In this document: one piece after another, positions 45,201-56,795 of the stretch
How positions within the stretch are numbered: position 1 is the stretch's first letter
Layout: each line of letters starts with the position of its first letter
Assembly (NCBI GenBank): GCA_030015575.1
Contig: JASDDO010000016.1
Span: 175,768,815-175,832,814, forward strand
DNA from: Agapanthus africanus
Lineage: Eukaryota; Streptophyta; Magnoliopsida; Asparagales; Amaryllidaceae
DNA: 64,000 nucleotides
Direction of reading: 5' to 3'
Position numbers and translations under genes: made by a program
Notes under the pieces: generated by a model
The model's input: the letters and a program-made list of their open reading frames with translations, nothing else
What the model was told of the DNA's origin: nothing
The model's database searches: none

Positions 45201-46245
45201 TAACGAGGATACTCGATTCCGGAGATAGAGATGAGCACGGCAGATATTCAGGGAATACTCACCGGGGTTCGATGGGCATGGCGGATATCCAGGGGATACT
45301 GACCGGGCCAGGGATATCGGGTGGTGATCATCTGTTGAGATGGTGTCAACGTATCTGCATTTACGTATCGATGCTAGACACGAGAGATTTCGGATTTTCG
45401 GATGTCGATACTGGACATCCATTTATATTGATATAATTTCTATCATGAGGTACACAGTTAGATTTCAGTTATTGTAGTCGACCAGGACGATCTAGGGGAC
45501 AGTACCTATACATATTATACCTTCTACTTGGGGTTGCATGACAGATAGTGTTGGATTATCATACACATGTATATCATATTAGAGTAGTACAGATTATGGT
45601 AGTACTATACTTATGACCTAGGTATCGTCATGCATTTCGATTTCTACCTTTAGATGTACTTTTATTCACTGAGTTGCAACTCATCCCCGTTCTGCCACAG
45701 TTTCTTGTAGGTTTCACCGCTTGGATTAACAACGGCTTGGGCACCCATTCTTTTCGATGACTGATTGGTAAGTGGGTTATTATTGTATCGTACTCACTCT
45801 TGATTATTCATATATTCTTGTATCTTGTGGAAACTCCATCAAACTTAGAAATGGTATATTGTGGACTTAGAAGCGAGGGTTAGAGTCGGTGAGGTCGTAC
45901 TCTTTAGAGTCCACTTCTAGTATGGTTTGTTTGGCTGCTCCGTCATTTGTACGGAAAAACTAGCTCCCGTTGGGATGCTATTTTACTATTGTAGTTGTAT
46001 CGGGTTTTTATGTAGTATTTTCAAAGGAGGTGCTGCCAGATTTCAAAACATCATAGATGATTTTCAAACATACTTAGTTAAATTTAAATGTTATTTAAAC
46101 TGATTTCATCTGATGACTATTTTAAACTCACCTCCAATATTTTAAAGGGTTTAGATTCCGGGTTTCGGCTTACTTGAACCGCGTCGACGTCTTTAGATGT
46201 CACGTGATTCAAGTGCCGGTCACGTGCCACATTTGGGTCGTGATA
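42296..46245 (+). repeat. 3' LTR of B (3950 bp)
   Basis: Starts TGTAACATTTTG and ends in the TTGGGTCGTGA block. It is uninterrupted and so shows where I entered the 5' LTR. Exon-like block 43775-43846; acceptor-like TTTCTTGTAG to 45710. It is followed by AATCC (46246-46250). Confidence 0.92.
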
Positions 46246-46250
46246 AATCC

Positions 46251-48661
46251 ATACACTTTAGTTTCGTATTTACGTTAAATATCGTATTTTTAGTTAGAAA
46301 TTGAGTTAATTAGGTTTTTGATTTTAGAAAATTACAAGTTGTTGTCTAGTGGCCAATTGAGGTGTAGTGAGTGTTTACAAGACCTTAGGAATTGGTTTCA
46401 TGTCCTGGAAATAAGTTTAGAATCCAAAATACGAAGTTAGAATTGTTTCGTGTCGGTTTTGTGAAACCTTATAGCCTACAGGGAATCTGCATCTTTCTGG
46501 GATTTTTCCAAGAAAATCAAACAGGACCATTAACCTAGATAGACCACCAGAAGACCACCACCAAAGTACGAACACGTTTCCTCCTCCTTTGGCCGGCGAG
46601 CTCGGAATATTGGGTGTCGTCGCCGGTTTTGTAGTGGGTGTTGGGGATGTGGTTTTTCCTGTAGCTCACTTACCCTATAATCTATCCTCTATACTTGCTT
46701 GTTTAGTCCAATTTGACCTGGGGAGAAATTTGGGAGTGGTTTCTCATGTTGCTGCTTATTGTTTTAAAGATATTGAAATTGGTTTTATGATATGTGAAAT
46801 CTTGGTTTTTGGTATTTGATTTGGAATGCGTTGTTTTTATAATTGAGATTTGATTTGATCGTTGGACGTTTGTACGTCAACGGACAAGGGTTAATTGGTT
46901 GTGTTTTCATGCGACGCTATAGGTTTTAACCTATGAGCGGAACGTGTGCCATTTCGGTTTACGGATATTAACTGTGTTTGCATTGCGATTGTATTGATTG
47001 TAGGTACTTCGCGTGGACTTCCGAGACGACGAAGCACATCGACTTCGGCTAAGCGAGGAGAATTGCGGTGAGTAGATTTATATCTACGGGGGAAGTCGGG
47101 TGGATAGCGATAGCACCCCCGCAAATCATAAGTGAAAACCGATATATATATATATTAGGGTTGTAGAAAACCTATAAAGGATTCACGGATAGGATAGCTA
47201 ATGATTATTGATATGATAAAGTGAATCTTGATAAGTATGAATTGTAAGAGAATAAGTGTGAGTTTATAGTGGCTTAATATGAGATCGAGATCGATACGAC
47301 TCGAGATTTATAAGATATGACGTATATGAACGATATCATTATGAGATTGATACAAACATGACTTGAGATATATGTGTATGATATATCATTATTGATGAGA
47401 CGAATGAGTGATGTGACATACGAGACTTTAGATCCGTACCCTCCTTGTTATATAGGATGATAGATTCCCTATCCCATTTGTTGTTACCGTACGAGATATA
47501 TTGTATAGGATGATAGATTCCCTTTTCTGTTGATGTCACCGTACGAAGGATTGCCATACGAGATGTGTTTTGCCGGATGATTGATCCGTGCTTGTGATTT
47601 GAGACTATCGATAGAGGATTATTGCCATATCGGATGTTATGAGGCGTGATCGCCAATGTAGAAGACATTACCTAAACCATACCTAATTCCAAACCGACGA
47701 ATCGTGTACATCTTTTAAATGGAAACCTCAAGGGACGTTACGGATTTTCAAATGATATTCCTTTCTGAAAATACCGTAGCCCCCACTTTCAAACTACGAT
47801 TCGTATCTCAAAAGCGACCATATAGTTCATATGTAGGTAGATACACCCATTAATTGTTTATGCTATGTAGGATATTACCCGTAGTAATGTATATACCATG
47901 TTCCAATAATTAATGCTATATGATATCATTTGCTAGTACTCCTGCACCATTACCGTTGATACGCATGTTACACTTACAGAGATTGCCGGCTCATACACAT
48001 TCTTCATCGGTAATTGCTATGTTACTTACATTGTAGAATTGCCATATGATGATATTATTCCTAAATGTAAAAGTACATTCGTTGTTCAGTACCATCACTT
48101 GATTTGCTTGCATGATATACCGATATGCTCATATTACTACTCTATGTTGCATACATTATACTTTATGGATATACGCATTGAGATGCAGTTTTCATGAAAT
48201 TTCTGGATTTGAGAACCGTGGTTATATTTCGAAGGAAATGATGTATTGTTTTAAAAACCCGGTTTCTCCTGATATGATATTTCGATGCGTCCACCATGGG
48301 TTTTCTCGGTTCTGAGATTGGTTTTCGAGACCCGACTCGAGGAGATGGATGATCCATTTGCGGGTACATGGTGGACCCGGTATGGTACCCCGGGGCAAGA
48401 AATGATTTTCGTGGAGTAGCCGATGAGCCTGGCAAAGGGAACACTACCTACCGGTGATTTTATAGAACTCGGCGGATATCTGGAGGATACCGACCGGAGT
48501 TGAGAAGATGGTTATGAGGGCCGATCTGAGTAAGCGGCGCCAGAGATGAGATATGTATATGAGGGCCGATCTAAGGATGCAGTACCCGAGGTATGAGTAT
48601 TTACGTGTCGATGCTGGACACGAGTTCTCATGATGTTTCGAGTGTCGGTGTTAGACATTCA
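46251..48661 (+). repeat. 3' LTR of G, second part
   Basis: Continues from 23358. It has the GGCCGGCGAGCTCGGAAT block (~46591), the exon-like block 47004-47067 with GTGAGTAG and GGGGGAAGTCGGGTGGAT, CACCATTACCG...CATCGGTAATTG arms (~47947, ~48005) as in F, and the 10-bp arms GTCCACCATG (48289-48298) / CATGGTGGAC (48367-48376). It is cut at 48662 by D. No gene is seen. Confidence 0.85.
47004..47067 (+). promoter_or_regulatory. Exon-like block with splice-donor motif in the LTR of G
   Basis: A 64-nt block between ATTGTAG and GTGAGTAG. The downstream companion motif (GAAGTCGGGTGGAT, AGCACCCCCGC) is conserved as in F and B. Length differs slightly from F (70) and B (72), so a protein frame is not obviously kept. 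Confidence 0.58.
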
Positions 48662-48903
48662 TGTTAGTTATGTATATGCCCTAGAGGCCATTGTTGTACA
48701 TTTGATGTATATTATAGTGGATGCTTGGATATATATAGAGATGACTTTCTTGCTCGATATGATAGTATGCTATCTGGTTTCACTTTGACTTAACATGTTG
48801 ACTTGTACTGGTTTACTGTCTTGCTCTCACATGTTGATAAAGCCCTTAGGATATGTACTCGACTACTAGGACTATGATGCAGATCATACTAGTGGGGCCA
48901 GGG
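48662..48903 (+). repeat. 5' LTR of D, first part
   Basis: First 242 bp of the LTR, with ATGCCCTAGAGGCC. It ends with CAGGG, C's target duplication. Confidence 0.88.
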
Positions 48904-50793
48904 TGTAAGTCGATGTACAACACCCCACGACTTGTGGGGAGGCGGAATAATGAAAAACGATCTTATTTTAGGCGTAAATATCGACTAACCGAGAATCTTT
49001 GCATAAACAATAAATAACAACAAACATAGGAGTTTACAACTACTATGAAAAGTGATTATACCTAAAGATCCGAGTCCTTCGTCTTGTCGTTCTCCACGTC
49101 CTCTCCGGCCTTCTCTAAGTAGTAGAAGATCCACCCGAGAGCTTTACTACAAGCTTCACCTCAAACTAGAGGTAACTAGGTTTCTTAAACCGCTAATCTA
49201 AGCAACCTAGGTGATATAGAGAATGGTTAAGGATTAAGTAGTCTAATCTAATCCTTGTACTCAACACATGAGAGGGGAGGATTAGGGTTTGAAAAGGGTG
49301 AGCTTGAGAAGAGAGAAAGTGAGCAAGAGAATGAGATGAGAAAGTGAGCTATCATAATATATATCAACCATTATGATTTATCAACAAAAGAAAATGAAAT
49401 GATTAATCATCATGCTTAATAAATATAAGAGGGTGATTCATATCCATGAGTCATTAAGCATTTATGATGCATTAATGACTTGGATGAATCACTCAAATGA
49501 CTCACTAATCTCATTTAATGCATATGCCACCTTAACCCGCAAGTCACCATCTTCTAGAAGCTTCTCGCACAATTACGAGAACGCCCCTCCGATCCGTGAA
49601 AACACGGAAAAACTTTAGACTGTATAAATCAAATAACCGGAACTAGAAACTGGCTTAAACCAAAGCCGACTAGTAAAATCTTTCCGGATGTCGTACTTGC
49701 GTAAACACACGTATGCGTCCGAACCCTTGTCGTAAAACCATACGACCTCTATATCGTTTCGCCTGGAGTAGGGAAACTCTCTGTGTGGGACTCTAGAGAC
49801 TCGACTACTACGCTGGCAGTGGGTTTAACCACAGACCGCAAGCGGCACTAGCTGTACGTAACGGTCCCCAGGTAGATGTCGATAAGAAGGCCGATGAGGA
49901 AACCCATCCGAACTCCTACTGAGTCTGATGTGACAATCTCCGTACAGTCCGGTCTGTTCGTCTAAGACTATCGCATATCGGGCCTAGGGGGCGGCAAGCG
50001 TCAGTCCTCTAAAAGCGGTATAAGTCGTGTCGGAGTGAAGCCCATTACACCCTGAGAAACTACTGGAACCTACCAGCAAATCTCGCTTGCCCTGGCCAGG
50101 GACTTTGCGTAGTGGCTCTCTGACACAGCGCGATATCAACCCCCAATACCGGGAGAGACGAATCTTGTCTAACCGCCACTGCCTCCAAGTGCTCGGGACT
50201 GCACCCAACTGCTACCTGTTTGCACGACTCCTTTGAGCCGTGGTAGGGTAGCAATCTAAGAACAGTGGGACACACTCGAGGCGAAGTAGCAGTTTTAAGT
50301 CTGCGGACTATGCTGTACTCATGTCACCTGGGAACTGTTCACTGACGACTGGTATAAAACCAACCAACAGTTCCCTGTGAGTCCTGTCCGGTGTACCCGT
50401 AACCTAACGAGCACATGCATACTATCTCCAGTACGACGTACTGATGGCTGTGGGACAGACCATCTCCCCAACTGGGATGAGAAGCGTACACACTAGTCTA
50501 CTCCGGAGTATCGATGCCCTGTCTCGATAATCCTATGACTAAGGACCTGAATAAGGATGTGCTTGTAGACTACCCAGCCCCCACTAGTGTGACTGCCATC
50601 ACAACGCTGGTAGTCAAGCAAGATCCTAAGATCTCTATCAATACGTATACTCACATATTAAGATAGAAAAACCAAGTAGCATACTACCATGTTTAGCAAG
50701 ACTGTTATATACATGTGAATATCCCAAGCTTCCATTAAGTAATATACAAACTAGTATGATACAATAATGGCCCCTAGGGCATATACACTAACA
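48904..50793 (-). repeat. 3' LTR of C (1890 bp)
   Basis: On the minus strand it opens TGTTAGTGTATATGCCCTAG and closes CATCGACTTACA. It is related to, but clearly distinct from, the LTRs of E, H and D (shared blocks include GACAGGGCATCGATACTCC and CGGTATTGGGGGTTGATATC). Confidence 0.92.
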
Positions 50794-50794
50794 A

Positions 50795-50806
50795 TCTTCC
50801 ACTTGC
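50795..50806 (-). other. Polypurine tract of C
   Basis: On the minus strand GCAAGTGGAAGA, between the pol stop and the LTR. Confidence 0.85.
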
Positions 50807-50807
50807 A

Positions 50808-52300
50808 CTAGGGCCATGTACTGGCATATCGAAGACCGATGATCTCGAGTAGCCTCTCGAACTGAATCTGAGGTCGGGCCTTTGTGAATGGATCAGCAAT
50901 GTTCTCTTCAGTAGCAACTCTCCGAACCTCGATCTCCCGACGATCAATGATCTCCCTGATCAGGTGATACCGCCTTAAGATGTGTCTGGACTTCTGATGG
51001 GACCTTGGTTCCTTCGCTAAAGCTATAGTTCCGTTGTTGTCGCAATACAGAGGTATTGGATCAACAATGGTAGGAACCACCTGAAGTTCTGTTAGGAACT
51101 TCTTCATCCAGACTGCTTCTTTTGCGGCATCGCAAGCAGCTATATACTCCGCTTCCATCGTCGAGTCAGCAACGGTGTCCTGCTTGGAGCTCTTCCAGCA
51201 CACCGCCCCTCCATTGAGGGTAAAGACATAACCTGACATGGACTTGGAATCGTCCTTATCACTCTGGAAGCCGGAATCAAGAACATCTCCTTAGTCATCC
51301 TCAAGTACTTGAGAATGTTCTTTACTGCTATCCAGTGCTTCTCCCCTGGGTCTGACTGATACCGGCTTACCACGCTCAGTGCGTAAGTTACATCTGGTCT
51401 GGTGCACAACATCGCATACATTATAGAGCCTACCGCAGAAGCGTAGGGTATAATAGACATGCGTTCCCTTTCCAAATCAGTCTTGGGAGACATCTCTTTG
51501 GATAGGGTGATTCCGTGACAAGCCGGTAGATTACCGCGCTTAGAATCTTCCATTCTGAATCTTTTCAGTACAGTGTCGATATACCTGGACTGCGAAAGTC
51601 CCAACATCCTCTTGGATCTATCACGATAGATCCGGATCCCCAGAATGTAAGAGGCATCACCCAGGTCTTTCATGGAAAACATGTGTGACAAGAATCCTTT
51701 GACAGATTGTAGCATAGGAATGTCATTTCCTATCAATAGAATGTCATCCACGTACAAGACGAGGAATACGACAGTTCTAGCTACAACTTTACTATATATG
51801 CATGGTTCATCTGGATTTTTGATAAAGTCATATTCTTTGACTGTTTCATCAAAACAGATGTTCCAACTCCGCGATGCCTGCTTTAGTCCATAAATGGACT
51901 TAAGCAACTTGCATACTTTCCCGCTGCTCCCACTCTGATTGAAACCCTCTGGCTGATCCATATAGACGCACTCTTCTAAATTACCATTCAGAAAAGCCGT
52001 TTTTATGTCCATCTGCCAGATTTCATAATCATGGAAGGCAGCAATAGCAAGAAGGACCCGAATGGATTTGAGCATAGCCACTGGAGAAAAAGTTTCGTTA
52101 TAGTCCAAACCAGGTCTTTGACGAAAACCCTTTGCAACAAGTCTAGCCTTATAGGTTTCCACCTGTCCATCTACACCAATCTTTTTCTTGAAGATCCATT
52201 TGCATCCTATAGGTTTTACCCCATCTGGAGCAAAGTCTAAAGTCCATACTTTGTTGGTGTACATGGACTCCATTTCGGTCCGCATTGCATCTAGCCATCG
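50808..52300 (-). pseudogene. Copia pol of C: reverse transcriptase and RNase H
   Basis: Minus strand. RT: KPIGCKWIFKKK, ETFSPVAMLKSIRVLLAIAA, MDIKTAFLNGNLEECVYM, the catalytic YVDD at 51743-51754, SYILGIRIYRDRSKRMLGL. Connection: MYAMLCTRPDVTYALSVVSR. RNase [37 protein letters not shown], ending YASTWP as in A. Limits given are domain limits. It synthesises the element's cDNA in the particle. The cysteine in IAACDAAKE matches common plant Copia copies better than the asparagine in A and H. Confidence 0.93.
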
Positions 52301-52849
52301 TACCGAGTCGCCGCTCTGGATGGCCTGCTGGAAGCCAGTAGGTTCATCATCATCTATGATGCAATCCTCTCTATCCCCATCTATGAGAAAACCGTAGTAT
52401 CTCTCAGGCGGATGAGACGGCCTACTGCTCCTGCGGAGGGGTGCGGGAATGTCATGTTCTTCTTGAACTATCGGTTCTACCAGACTTTCAGTATTAGTTT
52501 GTGGTTCTGGAATTTCTTCCAGTTCTATTTTGCTCCCACTTGATTCCTTTTCTAAAAACTGATGTTCTAGAAAATGGGCATTACGAGAAACAAATACCTT
52601 TTGTTCCTCTGCGTAATAGAATAGATATCCCCTGGAGTTCTTTGGATATCCCACAAACTTACACTTTACCGATCGTGCCTCGAGCTTGTCCACATGCTGC
52701 TTTTTAACAAAAGCTGGACATCCCCAAATCTTTATATACTGAAGATGGGGTTTCTTCCCACTCCACATCTGATACGGCGTGGTAGGCACAGTCTTGGTAG
52801 GTACCATGTTCAAAAGATATGCCGCTGATTCTAGCGCATAACCCCAAAA

Positions 52850-53860
52850 AGATCGCGGTAACTCAGCATTACTCATCATGGATCGTACCATATCCAATAG
52901 GGTTCGATTACGTCTCTCTGATACACCGTTATGCTGTGGAGTGTATGGAGGAGTAAGCTGATAGAGAATTCATTTCTCTTTTAGGTAACCTAGAAACTCG
53001 ACACTCAAGTATTCACCACCTCGATCAGATCTTAGTGTCTTGATACTGATGCCGGTTTGGTTTTCTACTTCATTCTTATACTCTTGGAATTTCTCAAAAG
53101 CTTCGGATTTATGTTTCATCAAATAAATGAATCCGTACCTTGAGTAATCATCCGTGAAAGTAATGAAATAGGAAAAACCACCTCTTGCATGTGTAGACAT
53201 TGGACCACATACATCGCTGTGTATGAGTCCTAAGAGCTCGCTCGCTCTTACTCCATGTCCAGTAAATGGAGTCTTTGTCATCTTTCCTTGGAGACAAGAT
53301 TTACAAGTGGCATAAGTTTGATATTCGAACGAGTCCAAATATCCTTCTCTATGTAACTTAGTCAACCTTCTCTCATTGATGTGACCCAGTCTACAATGCC
53401 ATAAGAAAGCTTTATTTAAATCTGGAGACTTTCTTTTTAGTGTGTTCTGGACATTGAAAATTTAGAGTTGGTTTAATACATATATACCGTTATCCAGTGT
53501 ACCGGACCCAATCAAACCATGATTAAGGTGGATGTTAACAACACCACTTCCAAACGTAAAATCATAACCTTTATTTGATAACAAGGAAACAGATATGATA
53601 TTACACGTTAAGCTGGGTACACAAAAACAGTTATGTAAAACCAAAATGTGTCCACTCGTCAATCCCAGGTGATAATCCCCTACGGACACAGCTCCCACGC
53701 TAGCTCCGTTAGGAACCATCAGGGTCATATCACCTTCCTTCAGCACTTTACGGTTTCTCAGTGCCTGCAATGAATTGCAAATATGAGATCCTGATCCGGT
53801 ATCCAATACCCAGGAAGTAGAGTTGATTGACAGACAATTCTCAATTACAAACACACCTGA
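52850..53860 (-). pseudogene. Copia pol of C: protease, pre-integrase region, integrase
   Basis: Minus strand. Aspartic protease WVLDTGSGSHIC (about 53777-53812), preceded by STSGVFVIENC, which is also the point where H and E become alignable. Pre-integrase: LTKLHREGYLD, CKSCLQGKMTKTPFTGHG. Integrase core with the D,D,E residues in HSDVCGPMSTHARGG, FTDDYSRYGFIYLMKHKSE, TLRSDRGGEYLS and the NGV-type stretch just beyond. Broken; limits are domain limits. Confidence 0.9.
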
Positions 53861-53910
53861 AGTCGAAGCCACAGCTTGCTTCGGTTCCTGGTTCTTGCGC
53901 TCCACGCCTT

Positions 53911-54708
53911 GCAATCCTTTTTCCAGTGCCCTTTCATGTGACAATGGAAGCACTCATCCTGGGCCACTACCGGTACCGTAAACTTTTTCTTTCCCTTCCC
54001 TGCCACCTTACTAACACCTCCTCTAGGTTTGTTGGGGGCCTTATTCTTCCTTTCTTTGGTTTTAGCCTTGGACCCGGAAGAAGAAGTACCGCGAACAAAC
54101 ATAGCGGGTGTTTCCCTTGCCTTCTACAAGGTGCCCTCTGCACTCTTCAACATGTTAAGTAGTTCTGAAAGTTCAACATCTTTTCTTTGAATGTTGAAGT
54201 TCAGAATAAACAGCGCGTAGGTGGGAGGGAGGGACTGGAGAATAAGGTCTGTATAGAGCTCATTATCCAAAGTCGTCCCAAGGTCTGCGAGCTCTTCTAT
54301 ATAGCCGATCATCTTTAGGACATGTTCTCCTACCGATGACCCGACAGCCAACCTCGCTTGAAACAGTTTCTTTGAGGTCTCGTATCTTGCTATACGAGAT
54401 TGCTCCCCATACAGATCTTTTGTATGGAAAAATATGGATTCAAGATCCATATCCTCGTGCCTCCTCTGATGTTCATTGTTCATCGAGGAAAGCACGATGC
54501 ACTTGGCTTTCGCGCAATATAAATCCCAGGTTTTGCGGATTTCTTTATCCGCATTACTGGATTTTGGACCTGGGACTTCAGGTGCCGCAGTGGTGAGGAC
54601 ATACTCCAATTTGTCATAAGTCAAGGCCATTTTGACATTCCGCAGCCAATATTTATAGTTTGGCCCTGTCAGTATATTTTTCTCTAAAAGTAACTTAAGT
54701 CCAGTCAT
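53911..54708 (-). pseudogene. Gag region of C with CCHC zinc knuckle
   Basis: Minus strand. The likely start is the ATG at 54708 (MTGLKLLLEKNILTGPNYK), just after a CTCTCTCCTAATTGCAG acceptor-like tract; an in-frame ATG farther upstream lies before that tract. Copia-type Gag (UBN2 fold) motifs: YKYWLRNVKMALTYDKLEYV, LYGEQSRIARYETSKKLFQA, LQSLPPTYALFILNFN. A basic stretch follows, then the zinc knuckle C-X2-C-X4-H-X4-C (CFHCHMKGHWKKDC) at 53911-53952. It would form the particle coat and bind RNA. Broken. Confidence 0.9.
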
Positions 54709-56781
54709 TTTCAGGGTCACTGCAATTAGGAGAGAGAGAAGAAAACTCTTTAGCATGATGCTCTTGCAAGTTTAAAATGGTTTTTAATTTATCTAAACTA
54801 GATGGCTCCCACTGTTTCTCGAATCCTTCCTCAAACCATAAAAGTAGAATTAGCCAGGACTATTCTCACTGTACAATACTTGCTTAACCGTTCAGCCAGG
54901 CTGGTGTCGGTACTTCGAGGGAGGTTTTCCAACACTTTCGCGAAGTTCCTTAATTAAATAACCTCTTTTCTTTGGGGGCGTAACCCCGCTGACACCTTTC
55001 TTGACACCTACTTGGTTTATAGCATTGATCGTTAAGCGACGAATATCCTGATGAGTAGCATATACTCACAGTAGGATCGGGATCCAAATATCATCGTATG
55101 ATAATGTTGAAGGAATCCTACCAACATTCATCAAACTCCAAATGGTATGCAACTCTTTGCAAATTTCAGTTTCTTTAGAAATTCCCGATATATATTTTTG
55201 CCCCATGCTCTTATGACCTTGGCGTTAGGTCAAAATGTCATAAGTCACATGTCAAGTTCTACCCATCATTATCTTGTTAATTTGAACCCATCCGTATATA
55301 TCCTTGACGTTCGGCCAAAGTGATAATACGACTGTCCCAAACTAACTCATCTATCTTATGCGACAAATGAATACCCAGCAGCTACCAAACACTATGCCTT
55401 GGCGTTAGGTCAAAATACATAGCTTGAATACTACTGAATACCTAAATGAAATGACGGAAGGCTACGAATGGTTTTGGCGAAACCGTGAACGTAGTGAACT
55501 TGATATGACCGAAGGAACCTGATAGCTTTTAAAAGGAGTGGTTAAAGCTCTGCAATTAAAAATATCATCTGTTTTAAAATAACCGATTGGTTTCTTTTAA
55601 ATTGTTCCAACGATTCAACTTTTTGGTTTATTTTCTTTGCATTATAAATAATGCGTCCCATCATTAACCTATCATTGCAGAAAACAACAAAAATACAACG
55701 TCCTCTTATGCCATCCGCATTTGCCACGGGGTCCCGTCATCACCCGTTAGGTTACTTAACTAACGGCAGAGCGGGGGCTGGGCTAGCGCGGGTGTAAAAC
55801 ATAAGTGACGTCTAAATAGCTATCATATATAGATATTGTACATTCGTCAGACGCAATAATAGGCATTCCAGATCTCATATGAACTTTATTGGGTTTGCAA
55901 GCAATCCGTGTTTGTTTAGAGCCTGCAACAAAAGACGGATTACACAGTTGTGATGAATAGCCATTACCCCACCCTAGACCCCTACGGGTACGGCAATCTA
56001 CCCGTCAAATACCCGAAGTGAAGCGGTCTCCCTCAACAAAGTGAGTAGGCCACTAAACACTTCAAAGTACCCGGTAGTTTGTGCACCCCACCTTGGTTCT
56101 ATCCTAGGAGCAAAAACAGTAAAATTAAATAATACAACGGTGGCTACAACCGCAACCTGGATGCGCCCCGCAAAATAATATTACAACATATTACAGTTAC
56201 ATCGAATGAATTAAAATATTAACCCATCACAAAATCCGGCTAATCATCACAACAGTCCAATACAGTTCACATCCACAAACAGTAAAACCATTACAGAAAT
56301 GTGCAACCCCCTGCCAACCGACATGCTAGCAGTTAGGGGAGTTTACGAACACATTATACAATCACAGATATAATCATATTAGCAAACATCGCAAAATTTC
56401 GATCGAGCAAAACACTTTAGATCCTACTGCAAAACTTCTCTGTGCACCTGAGATCTTAGCAGAAAATATAATATCCAGAAATATCACTGTTAGCACAAAG
56501 GGCTCACTGGAAAAATTTGGGCTGACTCGGCCCTAACTCGGCCGCGGATCCGCGGCGGATCGCATGGATCCGCCGCGGTTCCGCGGTGAGTTAGCCTAGT
56601 TGGGGGTCCAAATTTCTTCAGTAGTCCTATAATTTCATGCTTGTTATTCTGCAGGTCCCTGAAAAATTTTTAGGGCCTGTTTTAAATTCGACAGAAACTG
56701 TGTTAATGCGACGATGTTTCCGGCTCTTTTTGCGTTCGAAATTCTTGCGACTTTACTAATGAGTTAATTATTGTTTAGCGA
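54709..56781 (-). other. Non-coding leader of C
   Basis: 2.07 kb without a recognisable gene. Read on the minus strand: GC-rich palindromes (56541-56578), a CCGTC/GACGG-type hairpin equivalent (about 55905-55940), three copies of TTGACCTAACGCCAAGG-like repeats (about 55398, 55303, 55218), an AATTTC...GAAATT hairpin near 55165-55190, and a pyrimidine tract before Gag. It lacks the duplicated SPGVTSL module and, as far as I can see, the CAAGTGTTG core. Confidence 0.75.
56541..56578 (-). other. GC-rich palindrome and hairpin after the primer site (C)
   Basis: GCCGCGGATCCGCGGC (56541-56556) is the same perfect palindrome as in E. Overlapping it, CCGCGGCGGATC (56550-56561) pairs with GATCCGCCGCGG (56567-56578): 12 bp, 5-nt loop. 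It lies about 205-250 bp downstream of C's primer site. Confidence 0.72.
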
Positions 56782-56794
56782 GGCTCTGATACCA
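56782..56794 (-). other. Primer binding site of C
   Basis: Minus-strand TGGTATCAGAGCC, one base after the 5' LTR. Confidence 0.92.
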
Positions 56795-56795
56795 C

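Larger units (their letters stand above)
23359..46245 (+). mobile_element. LARD element B (non-autonomous Gypsy derivative), interrupted by I and H
   Basis: Termini lie at 23359 and 46245 with the AATCC duplication at 23354-23358 and 46246-46250. Its LTRs are about 3.93 and 3.95 kb once insert I is removed. Its own interior is about 2.56 kb (29375-30212 plus 40574-42295) with no coding domain. LTR divergence by eye is a few percent, so it is older than F. It looks whole apart from the two younger inserts. Confidence 0.9.
19880..48661 (+). mobile_element. LARD element G, incomplete, interrupted by B
   Basis: Seen: an internal region (about 19880-22690), a polypurine tract, and a 3' LTR from 22691 that is cut by B at 23359, resumes at 46251 and is cut again by Copia D at 48662. 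No 5' LTR is visible. The internal region shares with F and B the TATGTTCCGCGG block, the GGTCAG hairpin, the GTGCA...TGCAC array and GGACAGTACCTGA. It has no coding domain. LTR wear relative to F and B suggests a distinct lineage, not a recent copy of either. Confidence 0.82.

Noticed and set aside
46589-46819. Hydrophobic 76-codon open frame (a possible membrane peptide)
   Set aside because: Lies in the G LTR; the matching LTR stretch in B does not keep the frame.
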